Positions 1 to 12,900 of a stretch of DNA of 64,000 bases are shown in pieces; within the stretch, counting starts at the first letter, position 1, and each line of letters starts with the position of its first letter. This stretch comes from Mytilus edulis (taxonomy: Eukaryota > Mollusca > Bivalvia > Mytilida > Mytilidae): assembly GCF_963676685.1 (NCBI RefSeq), contig NC_092349.1:85634604-85698603 (forward strand). The letters are read 5' to 3'. A program made the position numbers and the translations under genes. A model generated the notes under the pieces. It was not told the DNA's origin, ran no database searches, and saw only the letters and a program-made list of their open reading frames with translations.

Positions 1-1093
1 GAATATAATCCTTCTGTAAGAATCAGTGGAAGGATGACGTAAAGGGCTTTTATTAATGATTTTGAAAACAAATAATAACCCTTTCCTCCATAATGACGCC
101 TTTTGACGCCACCCCTTTTACTCCATAATGAAGCCTGTGTAGTGACTCAGTTGAAACGTATAACCTATGAACAAACTTTATCAGTCTTAAAAAAAATTGG
201 GTCTAATATAAAAAGGATATTCATGAAAATATCTGACTGGAATTTCATTGATGAAATATTTGTTTTCGAAATGCATTAATACTGTACTTTAAAACGGATG
301 ATTTTTTTTTATTTAAAAAATCCTATGAGAATCAAGTATGTAAAAAAACCATTTCCATGGAGAAAGCCGTTAATTAATCTGTATAAAAGATATTTATATA
401 AAGGAGATGATGAGTGTACAACAACTCATCAACATAAAAAACATATATAGCCTTAAAAAAAAGTCTTTGTCAAGCTTTAAAAAGCTCACTTTAATAAATT
501 TTGTGGAGAATGTGTCTATGGGCAAGTCATTTGTAAATATGCATGAGTCAACTTCCACAAATAGAATGATGCAGGATTCAGGTAGTTAAGACAATTTTGT
601 GATTATAATCATTGTGTACAAGTTCAACATATTTGGTTGAGGCAAACTGAAGTTAATAGAACAAAAACGAAACATTCAGCAATTTTTATGTTTATAAAGG
701 GGCATAACATATAAATGGTATAAGTGACACCACCTAATTTCGAACTTGATCTGTGTTTTGTGGTTATAAGTATTTTTATAACATTTGTTTTAGGCAAACT
801 TAAGTTAGAGAATGGAAACCAATTTTTGGGATGTACACAATGCACGGGACAGGACATAAAAGGATAACACTTAAAATGTTGTTATTTTTAACAGAGTTTG
901 TATAATCCTGCCTATAAAATCAAATTACCCCAAATAGCAAAAAAAAAAACCCTTGAAGAGGGAATAAATACAACCACTGCAAGGTTTCTGACTTGAGATA
1001 AAGCACCTGAAGATGTGACAGTTTGGAAATATTTTTTTTATAATCCTAACCCATATGATATATACATACCATTAAATTATACAGAAAACATAC
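1..1093. other. P450 3' intron, with an interspersed repeat
   Basis: No exon supported. About 600-860 is a copy of an interspersed sequence also present near 41340-41700 (shared strings such as 'taagtttcataacatt' and 'taggcaaac'). The short frames here are in that repeat and look non-coding. The remainder is AT-rich without recognisable features. Confidence 0.5.
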
Positions 1094-1159
1094 CTGTTAA
1101 CTATTCTTGCGATGAGAACTTTTTCTTCATGCTGGGCAAAGGCTTGTCCAATACAATTC
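1094..1159 (-). CDS. P450 exon 11 (heme-ligand cysteine)
   Basis: 66 nt between TTCTTTAG and AACAG|GTATGT. Encodes [20 protein letters not shown]; the Cys is the axial heme ligand and the segment continues into the L-helix. It ends in phase 2. The final exon (beta-strand region and stop) was searched for in 1-1093 on the minus strand and not found. Confidence 0.93.
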
Positions 1160-4100
1160 CTAAAGAAGAAACAAACATATAAATATGAATAATTACATTG
1201 CAAGTATGTTTCGTTATATTAAGCTATTTGATTGGCTAACAGCAATCTCAAGTCCTTCTGAAATTGACATTCATTACACAATAAAATTTGACATTCATGA
1301 TGACACGATCATCATGAGGGCCCACAATAAAGTGCACAGGTAAATTAGATAAAAACTTGATAGGAATCATGTTTTCTAGATCCTAGGAAAAAAATGTAAT
1401 TATAAGTATTGAATGCTTCTTTTTATAATTTCAGAGGGTTGTAAAAGGGTTGACCTTGCGCACATTGTAAGAATGAAGCCCTTTTGCGCTTGATACAAAA
1501 TGTACTTGGGTCAACCCTTTTACAACCCTATGAATTTACAAAAAGAAGCATTCAATACTTAAGTAAAAGGTGATGATGGGTGTACTGTATTTCTAAAATA
1601 TTGAAACTTTTTCTATGCTTTACAATATAAAAGAGATCTGTCATACTTTTACACTGACCACATGCTAGAATGTCTTGTCAACTTTACAAATCATTCTATT
1701 TAAAGTCAATAAATTTTCACATTATCTCTACTATATCAATAATCCATGTTAAAAATGATATTTTCTTGGTTCAGTAAAGTTTTTAATTTTCTAAAACTTA
1801 AGATGCATTAGAAATCTATTTATCTAGAATATGCTTTGCCTTAAAAAAAAATCCAGATGTGCCAGTTTGTCTTGAGGGGAAATTGCAGCATTTTAGCCAA
1901 TGTGTCCACATGAACCTTTAATATATTGTGAGGAAAAAGTTTGAGTTGGTTTAGTTTGCTGTGATGCAACTTGAACTCAAGTGTGTATTCTTGTGTTTGT
2001 GCTGTGTTGTTTGGTGTCGTACATGAACAACAAATGCCAAGTATTCTCTTTAACAGGATTACCCTAAAAATCTCTGGTAGCGTGATTAAAGGAATCCTGG
2101 TCACATAAATAAATAAATGGATCCTGGTGTAGTCTGAACGAAGTCTTGCAAGTTAACATAAACACAAAGTCGATTCAAAGTTCAATACTGTATTATTCAA
2201 AATCCAAGGTACATGTAACAGTAATACAAGTTTACAACCTCTAAACTGAAGGCTCAACAATACGGTGACATAATCCTAAATCTCCTACGAACACTCCTCT
2301 CGTATATCGTCAATCTCTCACTATCTATTTCTCTCTTTTATACTACTCTAGTTACCAGATTACAATATGGTTAAATGACTCTTAACAAAGAAATATTTTA
2401 TAGAAGCTATATTACAGGAGCCCAGAGCTAAGGTCAACCGAGGCACCTGTATAAACAAAGCAACGGGCACCAGCTGATTAACATGATTGATTTGACATTT
2501 AACAAGTACAATCTGATTGAAGGCGATATACATAGATTGTAAGGAATTACTTTATAACGGTTAATGAGAATAAGTAATCTAATTATACCATGATAGATCA
2601 TGATAAAAAAACCCAGTGATGCATGTAATAAACGAAAAACGTTACAATATGTTTGAAATCAGAATCATGGGGAGATAACTCATGTTTACCTTGGCCCAGC
2701 TGAAAAAGGTACAAAACTGTAAGGGTCCATTTCATGGTGTTTGTCTTCTTCAAATCTTTCAGGTTTAAATTCCTGTAGAAATAGTAATGTTTTAAAATAT
2801 GACATGACAAATTTGTACAATGATTAATTTAAACTAAACTCTTAAAGATTTTAAACATTTGCAGTATATTTAAGCTATATTTAAATATAAAAATGCAGCA
2901 GAGCTTAACTAATACTACCTGCTTCCTAGATTGATAAATAAATGTATTTGAGACAATATCTGAAAAAGTCTAATTTCCATGTCCCGCACTTCACCAGCAA
3001 TTATTTTTTTATTCAACCATCTTTTTTGAAAATTTTAAGTTTTAGTATAAACTAAATTATATAATGCACCATGGCCTGCCAATTAAACACTCATTCTTAT
3101 ATTTCTTCCAATAAAATATTGTAATTTAAATGTTCAACCCCCCCTAAAATCATGTTGTCCCCTGTGTTTTTTTGAAAACTAAATCATTCAAATAATATCC
3201 AAATTAACTAAACAGGCGTCCGATTCTCACATATATGATGTATTATTTAATAAACTTGCCCCTAATTTGTCTTTTTATATTATAACTATAGCATGTAATA
3301 AAATTTTGCAAATTTTAAGAGAAAAAAAATTTGTCCCCAGGGGTGATTTCCCTCCTGTTACCACTGGGTTTTTTTTACCTGTGGAAACGTTTACAAGACC
3401 AAAAGTTATTTTCCCATTATGTATTGTGAAGAGCATCATTCCCTGAATGTATTAGTACAAAGAAATAGTTGGAAAGGCGGCCAGGTTTGAAAATTCAAGC
3501 CCATCCAAGGTAAGAATTTATAGAAAAATACTTATTGGTGTTCTATCCTGTTATAGCCTTTTTTTACACTTTCTGAGAATATTTTTAAGTGTGCACCACA
3601 ACATTAAGTGTGTTTTTATATCATCTTTTTAAAAGTTATATGTCACAGGAAATACACTTACATTTAATGTGATAAAAAGGACAAAAACTATCGCGTAATT
3701 CCTTTCTGTTACGTTCTGTCATGTTACCTGATCAAAAGTAACAGCATAACCATCATCAGTAACAGGACGGATGTTCAAGACAATTTCACTGAAGAATCGA
3801 ACAGTTAATCTACTATATGCCAACCATTTCATTTAATATAAGTTATCACCCCCATATCAAATAAATTTCAAAATAATATACAGTATATTGAATAAAAAAA
3901 TAGGTTTTTTGCTTTTGATAACAGCAGAGAACATTGTGCAATTCTAGTATAGTAGATAGTAACAGAAAGGAATTTATTTTAGAATTTTTCATTACCTGGG
4001 CAGATTTTTCATCTTGCAAATACAGTTTCAAAGGATAAATGACATTGTTTGCTGTTATCTTCCAATTGTGACCAATCTAAAATGATTTATTTTTCTTAAA

Positions 4101-7100
4101 CTTTAAAATAAAGCAGAAAAATCCTTTCTGTTACCAACTCTGTCCTGTTACCGTTGTCCTGTTACTCAAGATTCTTTCATGTTACCGACATATCTGACTA
4201 TATTTAAGTATATTTCTAAACCTTTTGTATTGCAAATGCTAAAATCAATAATTGGCATTTGATAAACTATTGCAGGATATACTAGTAAACCACAAATAGT
4301 GTCTTAAACTTATTCCTTATTCCCATTAGAAACTTTTTAAAATTGATTCACTTTGGTAACAGGAAAGAACTGGATTTTTTTTGTACCATTTTTTAAATTG
4401 CCATTGTTTCCTTATTAAACAAGTATTTGAATTACAGACAACAGTTCCTATATCCCCAATGTGTGTTCTTCGATTTGTGCTATTAAAATACCGGGTCTAA
4501 AGAATTTTTTTTGTTTTTTTCTTATTGCCAAAAACTAGACTTTTTCAGATATTGTCTCATTTACACTTTGGGTATTTAGCTATATTTTGCCTCCATTAAC
4601 ATTTTTCACGTCAAGCAACAATCACTTTTTAATTGTGACGTCAAATGTTTTAAATTATGATGTCAAAGTTTACCGGTGTCATATGGTATTTTGAACCCCC
4701 TTAAAAGTGAACCCGGGGTCAAAATACCATGCGGTAAAATGACCCCGGGGTCATTATTCACATATGGTATTTTGAACCCCCCTGTGGTATATTGAACCCC
4801 CCTGTTTTTAATAGAGAGTATTGCAGATAATCTAATTTACAATTTATTGCCTATCCTTTTTTTTAATTTGTGGTTTTAAATAGGGGGTTCAATATACCGC
4901 AGGGGGGTCAAAATACCATGGCTAAGCAAAATTTTCAAAATATCTTTTCCAGCATGTTTAATACACACAAACCACTTATTGGAGTATTATAACTATGTTA
5001 AGGAGTTAGAATAGCTTGAATTTTTGAAATTCTAGGTCTATAGTAGGGGGTTCAATATACCGCGGGGGGGGGGGGGGGGGGGGGGGGGTTCAAAATACCA
5101 TGACTAAGTAAAATTTTCAAAATATCTTTTCCAGTATATTAGATACATACAAACTACTAACTGGAGTATTATAACTATGTTAAGGATTTAGGATAGCTTG
5201 AATTTTTGAAATTCAAGGTCTATAGTAGGGGGTTCAATATACCACAGGGGGGTCAAAATACCATGGCCAAGTAAAATTTTCAAAATATCTTTTCCAGTAT
5301 ATTAAATACATACTAACTACTAACTGGAGTATTATAACTATGTTAAGGATTTAGAATAGCTTGAATTCTGGCAATTCTAACTCTTTTATGTAGTTAGAAT
5401 TCACCACCAAGTAGTTTGTATTTATTAAACTTGCTGGAAAAGATATTTTGAAATTTTACTTTGTCATGGTATTTTGACCCCCTGCGATATATTGAACCCC
5501 TTACTCCAGACAATTCAAAGAATTCTGGCAATTTTAACTCTTATATGTAGTTAGAATACACCAACAAGTAGTTTATATGTATTAAACTTGATGGAAAAGA
5601 TATTTTGAAAATTTTACTTAGACATGGTATTTTGACCCCCCTGCAGTATATTGAACCCCTTACTCTAGACCTTTAATTTAAAAAATTCTGGCAATTCTAA
5701 CTTTTGTATGTAGTTCGATACACCAATAAGCAGTTTGTATGTATTAAACTTAAATACCATGACTAAGTAAAATTTTCAAAATATCTTTTCCAGTATATTA
5801 GATACATACAAACTACTAACTGGAGTATTATAACTATGTTAAGGATTTAGGATAGCTTGAATTTTTGAAATTCAAGGTCTATAGTAGGGGGTTCAATATA
5901 CCACAGGGTGATTTTACGTAATGGAGGACAAATGTGAATACAAGTGTAAATACGTCTATAAATATACAAACGACTAAAAACAGGGTATCAAAGAAGTTGA
6001 TAATATAAATTTGGTAATTGTTTTAGTGTTTTAGTTGATGTTGTCTCAGATGTATGTACATACTACATGTTTGATGGTAGTTGAGTCTTCCATACAAATT
6101 ATCTACTAACAAACTACTGTCCTTTATAATAGGGAGAAACATTGTCTTATTAATGTGACTATTAATTTGATTAACCATGTATTAAAAACTGAAAACAGGT
6201 CATTAATACAGAGCTAATGCAAAAGTAATTGATTAATAAATGTGTTACAAAATGATTGTGTTCATAATTTCCTGTATTATGTCCTCGTAAAGTCGTATTG
6301 GGTGTTGATCAACTGAATAGAGGTGTTTATATTCTAATGGACATTTCACAACATCTTGTTTCCAATGAATAAGTAGTAATTCATCATATGAAATAACTTA
6401 CAGGTTTTTATCATTATATTTGTGTAAGATAATTCGTCATATGAAAAAACTTACAGGTTTTTATCATTATATTTGTGTAAGATAATTCGTCATATGAAAA
6501 AACTTACAGGTTTTTATCATTATATTTGTGTAAGATAATTCGTCATATGAAAAAACTTACAGGTTTTTATCATTATATTTGTGTAAGATAATTCGTCATA
6601 TGAAAAAACTTACAGGTTTTTATCATTATATTTGTGTAAGATAATTCGTCATATGAAAAAACTTACAGGTTTTTATCATTATATTTGTGTAAGATAATTC
6701 GTCATATGAAAAAACTTACAGGTTTTTATCATTATATTTGTGTAAGATAATTCGTCATATGAAAAAACTTACAGGTTTTTATCATTATATTTGTGTAAGA
6801 TAATTCGTCATATGAAAAAACTTACAGGTTTTTATCATTATATTTGTGTAAGATAATTCATCATATGAAATAACTTACAGGTTTTTATCATTATATTTGT
6901 GTAAGATAATTCATCATATGAAAAAACTTACAGGTTTTTATCATTATATTTGTGTAAGATAATTCATCATATGAAATAACTTACAGGTTTTTATCATTAT
7001 ATTTGTGTAAGATCATAAAAGCACTGTATTTTGTAGACCTGTTTTTCAAATAGTTTTCTTTACTCTCTATCTTTACTCACCAAAAAGTGGTTCATTATCA

Positions 7101-9887
7101 CGGAATTTCCAATTTTTCTGTAGCCTTGGGTCACAACTTGACATAAATTATGGTAATATAGATCCGATTATGTACTAATATATACAAATCAGTTCCGGTA
7201 ATCTCTTAATCATTAACGAATTCAGTAACTTCAGAATTTATTTTATTTTGGCAATTATAAATATATAAGAAAACGATAAGGGTTTTTGAACATTTGACAT
7301 CGGTTTTAATCAACCCATAGATAGATTTTAATTCTACCAGGTAGAATTCTAGAAATTTGCCTATACATTTAGTTCTGTCTGAAATTGTTCCCAGCATGCC
7401 ATTTTTTGTTTATGAATGCCAAAACCAAATAAACATTGAAGGTACTGAAGTCATTAATGGTTCAGTTAATGAATTCGGTAATTGGGAGATTTCCAAAACT
7501 GAAATACTTACCCATGGTTCTGGCCAAATGTGTGAATTATGGTGAACATCAAACATACTCAGACCAAAAAGACTGCCTTCTGGGAATTCTACCCCCTCTA
7601 CAACACAAGGTTCCTTTATCATCCTACTAACTGAAGGGACTGGGGAATGGCATCGTAATACTTCTTTTACAAACATACTTAAGTACTTCATTTTGGAAAT
7701 ATCATCACTGAAAAATATGGGTTAAATAAAAAGAAACGTACTAATATATACAAACTACTAACCCATGGTTCTGGCCATACATGTGAATTATGGTGAACAT
7801 CAAACATACTCAGATCAAAAATGCTGCCTTCTGGGAATTCTACCCCCTCCACAACACAAGGTTCCTTTATCATCCTACTAACTGTAGGGACTGGGGAATG
7901 GCATCGTAATACTTCCTTTACAAACATACTTAAGTATTTCATTTTGGAAATATCATCACTGAAAAACACGGATGTAATGAAAAGAAACAACATAATTTAT
8001 GATTTAACAAACTTTTTCTAAAATTATCCTTTTATAAATTTTGAAATTTATATTAAGAAACTAAGGTTTCAACTCCCTCAGGCAAAGTTGACTTTAGATG
8101 AATTTGGCTATTTATTTTAGGTATTTTTGTCATATAGCTCTTCAACGGGTTTGGTACTTATACATATCGAATTTCAAATGTTTGGCTTTGAGCGTTCCTG
8201 ATGAAGGTAAATCCAGAAAAGCGATTCGGACGCATCAGTTTTAATGTTTTAAAAAATAAAAACATGAAAAACGTTGAATAAAATATTTTAGCAAATATGT
8301 GTGAGAAAATTGCCTAAGAATTTCTTTCAAAAACTCATTCAGTAATTCATTTCTAAAGCATCAAAAACGGAAAGAATCAACATGCACTGTTACCTTATGC
8401 AAATTGGATACCAGTTTTTATGTTATTGAAACATAAAATTCGTGAAAAAAGTGTGTTACTGTGACATTATTGACCAAAGAGAGCATTCTTTAACAAACTA
8501 TTTTGTTTTTACTGGTGTTTTCACCAGTACACACCTATATAATAGTTATGAGCTTTTCCTGTACTAATTTTTTGTATTTTTTTTCTCATTTGCTAGTTCT
8601 AATGATTGAATTCAAAAGGAGGGGCTGTAAATTAAAACAACAAGTTTAACCCCAATATGTAAATTATTCATTTAAGTGCATGTCCAAAGTTTGGAACCTG
8701 TGATGCCTATGGCAATTATTTACAATTTTTTTCATTATAAAAATGTTCATCATGTTTCATGAAAAAAAACAGAATAACTATTGTTGATAGGAAATTTTTT
8801 TGTTTAAAAGGACTGCGTTACCTTTTATTTTGTCTAAATAAAGCAAAGATATACAATGTATACCCCGGTATATAATTCATCTAAACAACAGCCAAACAAT
8901 GTTAGATCTGTAAATTTGCAGTAGCAAATTTTTGTTCTTTCCTCACTGGGATTCAAACTCATGCTACTGAGATATCTTGGCACCAAATCACATTCATTTG
9001 CACTATGCAAGACGCACTAGACCACTCAACCACCTAGGCTCTTAAAAATAGAGCTTTTGGTGGCATGGTGTTACCTTTCCTCATCAGTTTTAATCTAGCG
9101 TTGTTGCACAGTACATGATATATATAAGGCATAAAGATGGAATTGTTATAGATCAGCTGAATTATCTATTTTAAAGGATCCTACAAATTAATGTAAGATG
9201 CAGTCACAGAAATAATTATATTATAAGTACGTCTGAACTAGTGACAACTCTACAACAGATTTTATCCATCGGATCACCAGCAGTGATTGTGATAAAAGGC
9301 TGAAAATACATTCTCAGCCATTTTCTACATTTGAAAATGCCTGTACATGCGTTTTGTTATTTGATTTTGCCATGTGATTATGGACTTTCTGAATTGATTT
9401 TCCTCTGAGTTCAGTATTTTTGTGATTTTACTTTTTTCTGTATATATAATTCGTCTAAACATCAGCCAAACAATGGTAGATCTGTAAGGTTGCATTATAT
9501 ATTTGAATGTTTAAAATATTTACAAGTCACATTACCTGAAGATCTGCGGAAGCAGTGAAAGTACTAGTAAAAAAGTGATGCATTGAAACCGTTTTTATCT
9601 TTTAATAATTTTCTTATATATATATATATATATATATAAGTGCCTATAAATAGCAGCACATGACATACTATGGGAGTGTGGATTAATCAGTACAGAGATT
9701 AATTCAATTACAAAAATAAAATTATAGATTGCCTAACAATGTAATTTTAACACACTATTTAGTGTGTAAATATAAGAATGTTTAAAATATTTACAAAATG
9801 ATGAAAATAAACGCAATATTTCGCTAGACCAACTAGCTTTATCAAGCGTGCATCTATCCAGGTGAAATCGGATGTAGATGATAATTA

Positions 9888-9954
<67 letters not shown>

Positions 9955-12900
9955 AATTGACTTCTACAACGACATAAAAAGCTTTGAAAATGGTTCAAGT
10001 GAAGACCATTGCACTTCAGCATTACTGCACCATCACACTTCAGCATAGCTATCAACAAAATAACATCACAATGCAACCATCACACCTCAGCGTGACCATT
10101 GCAGTTCTGAGTACCATTGGGGTTCAGAGTCCTACATATATATTTATCAATATCAAAACTATATATTCCAATAAGTACCTGTCAATATATTGTTTATCTC
10201 CAACGACCTCTCTGACCTCTTTATAAACTTTCTCCTGTATATCTTTATGTTTACCTAAACTGTACATACTCCAACTTAGGGCACTAGCTGTTGTGTCATG
10301 ACCTTTAAAAAAATAATCAACAGTTACAGATTCAATCAAAGTGCTGTAAGCGCTGAAGGCAGTTAACCAAAAACCAAGGCAAACATAATTATGAAACCTG
10401 AGGTGCTTCAACATTAAACATTCAAATATAGTACATTTATGTTTATCTAATGAATTAATTATTAAGGCAAATACTTTATATATTATCAAGGTTTCAAATG
10501 CAATGCATATATCAATATATATTTTTTATGGTGAGTCTGCAGTGGTACAAGTTCACAATAATTGCAGTTGTTCTACTTGGTAGTTAACGTTGGTTTAAGT
10601 TGACTGCTAGTAGTACAAGTTGACTTAGTACGAACATGTAATAGTATGAATAGACTGGTTTCCCTGGAAAGAAAACTGAGTTTGTGTGTTCTATAGTACA
10701 AAAGTTATGAGACACGAATCAGACAAATGTTCACTACTACAGGGATCAAAGGTTAGGTCTGACTGACCTGCCCATAGTAAATGTAAATGATTTGTTATTT
10801 TGTCCCATACATTAATATATATGGTTTAGGGGTGGGGATCTTGACGGTTTTCAAGTTCTCAAACAGAAAGGGGTAGGGTAACCCTAGGGACTTCCCCTAC
10901 ATTTCATTTGATTTGTTATATTGTCCCATACATGAATATATATGGTTTAGGGGTGGGGATCTCATTGGTTTCCAAGTTCTCAAACAGGAGGGGGTAGAGT
11001 GACCCTAGGGACCCCCCTATATTTCATTTAATTAGTTATATTGGCCCATACATGAATATATATTGTTTCGGTGTGGGGATCTCAGCCATTTCCAAGTTCT
11101 CAAACAGGACCTCAAACAGGACAGTGACCTCCAGCGACTCTCCCTGCATTTCATTTGATTTTTCATAGTGTCACAAACATGAATATGTATGGTTAATGGG
11201 TGGGGATCTCAACCGTTTCCAAGTTCTCAAACAGGAGGGGGTGGGGTGACTCCATTTGACATTAAAATTTGTCAAAAAGTAATTTTGAGTGTCTGTATAA
11301 AATATTTTCTGCTTTTTCTATCTTTTACATATATATCTTTTGGTTTTCAATTCTAGTGTTTATACTCATTTACCATGCATAGATCTATGTATTTTGTCAC
11401 TTGCCTGGATTTTTTTGTAGTTGATCACCAAAACCCGGAATTACCCTTATCTGCTTCCAGAATCATTTCCGTTATTGTAAAATTTTGTGCAGCCATTGTT
11501 ATTGTGTTAACTATGTTGTTTTTGTCAATCAGATACGATTTTACTTGAATTTACACATTATTTGTCGGCGATTTTCTGTAGAAAGCTAGCGGTTGAACAA
11601 AATGAATATTGCTGTCGAATAATAATGATGAAAATAAGAGTTTATTTGGAGACTGTTGAAAAGGTTTGCAAAGTTATTTCTTATTTTCTTTCAAGTGGAA
11701 GGTGACTCCGTCGGGCGTAGCTAGAAACCAAGTCGAAATTACGCTTGCAAAAGTGGAAGGTCGCGGACCTCGGACCACAGCTTATTTGCACCCCTGTCTC
11801 CAAATTGAAAAGATCATAATTTCGTCTTCTAATTTGAAATTGCCGCCAACAGCATGAACAGTTGAACTTATTATATAATAGACTACTAACGTAGTTGTAC
11901 TACGTATTGATGACAAACAATATTCCTACGACTTTTGCCATTTGGGAAATCTAAACTACTTGTCTTAAGAGATTTTCGGTGATTAAATATTTCATACAAT
12001 TGTTCTTTGACATCTTAGCCAAAAGCACAGGTCATAATAAACTACACAAGGATTCCTAATGAGCATTACTTCCTATGTGTAACTTCAAAATTTTTGGGTG
12101 ATTGGACGATCATTTAAGGTTTTTCTGGTCATATTTTTTGTAATCCAGAATAAAAAGTATTAAAAAAGTGTTCAATTAGTTATATATAACATAGTAGCCA
12201 GCTAGATAATAACAATGGCAAGTATTTCAGCATTTATTGGGTAGAACACAAATCTAGGGTGTTCACATAATGCAGCTTAACTGCATAATAACTGCATAAT
12301 AACTGCATAATAATAAAAATAAAAGAAGAATGTTTCTGAGGACTCAAGCTTCACAATTTCTTAAGTTATGGACAGATACAGTGGATTCATTTATTTTCTT
12401 GGGTGTCAATTTTTGTGGATTAAGGAAAACTTGTTTTTTTGTGGGTGTAAGATTTTGTGGTTTTGCCAATCTCTGTATATAAAGCCTTTAGAAAATGTGT
12501 ATTTCGTTGATAATTTGAATTCGTGGTTCACCTGTTCAAGTAAACAAAAAGACAGAAGAACAGGCAATAGAAATGTACACTCTCTACCTTATAGTGTTCG
12601 GTTAACTAGACAAGACAGACAAACTTAGTTTTCCATGAAAAAGAGTGATATCCTGGACTCTTCTAGACACATTTATAAATCCTACATTAAAATATACCTG
12701 CAAACATAAATGTGTCTACTTCATTTCTGATCTCCTCGTTTGTCAGGCCATTACCATTATCATCTGTAGCGGTTAATAAAATGTCCAAAAAATCTAACTG
12801 TTTTTTCTTCTCAGAATCTTGATTATTAGCCTGTAAATGAAAAGAACTTTTATTTAATGAGTTAATCACTTTCTCATTTACGAATGAATGATCTAAAAAT

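Larger units (their letters stand above)
2773..7511. other. P450 intron between exons 9 and 10, repeat-filled
   Basis: 4.7-kb intron holding the G/C-run repeat array (4680-5915) and the 53-bp satellite (6372-7015). At 3731-4078 there are short minus-strand frames with exon-like borders (see findings) that cannot be joined in phase with each other or the P450. The rest is AT-rich with no feature seen. Confidence 0.6.
7959..10178. other. P450 intron between exons 8 and 9
   Basis: 2.2-kb intron with a tRNA-derived SINE (8865-9042), a second SINE tail (9448-9493) and two TA-dinucleotide tracts. No additional exon seen. Confidence 0.6.

Noticed and set aside
7087-7140. Minus-strand exon-like piece ([13 protein letters not shown] before GTGAGT)
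   Set aside because: Short, no matching partner exon in phase and no recognised family; could be chance.
6372-7285. Possible CRISPR arrays (regular repeats)
   Set aside because: The repeats are contiguous tandem units without unique spacers, in a eukaryotic intron.
7206-7397. Minus-strand frame with RTKCIGKF, superficially like a P450 heme loop
   Set aside because: The spacing is wrong, there is no FxxG before it and no splice phase. The true heme-loop exons are at 2690-2772 and 1094-1159.
9888-10226. Frames overlapping the TA microsatellite and P450 exon 8 on the other strand
   Set aside because: Low-complexity translation (YIYIYI) and shadow of the real exon.
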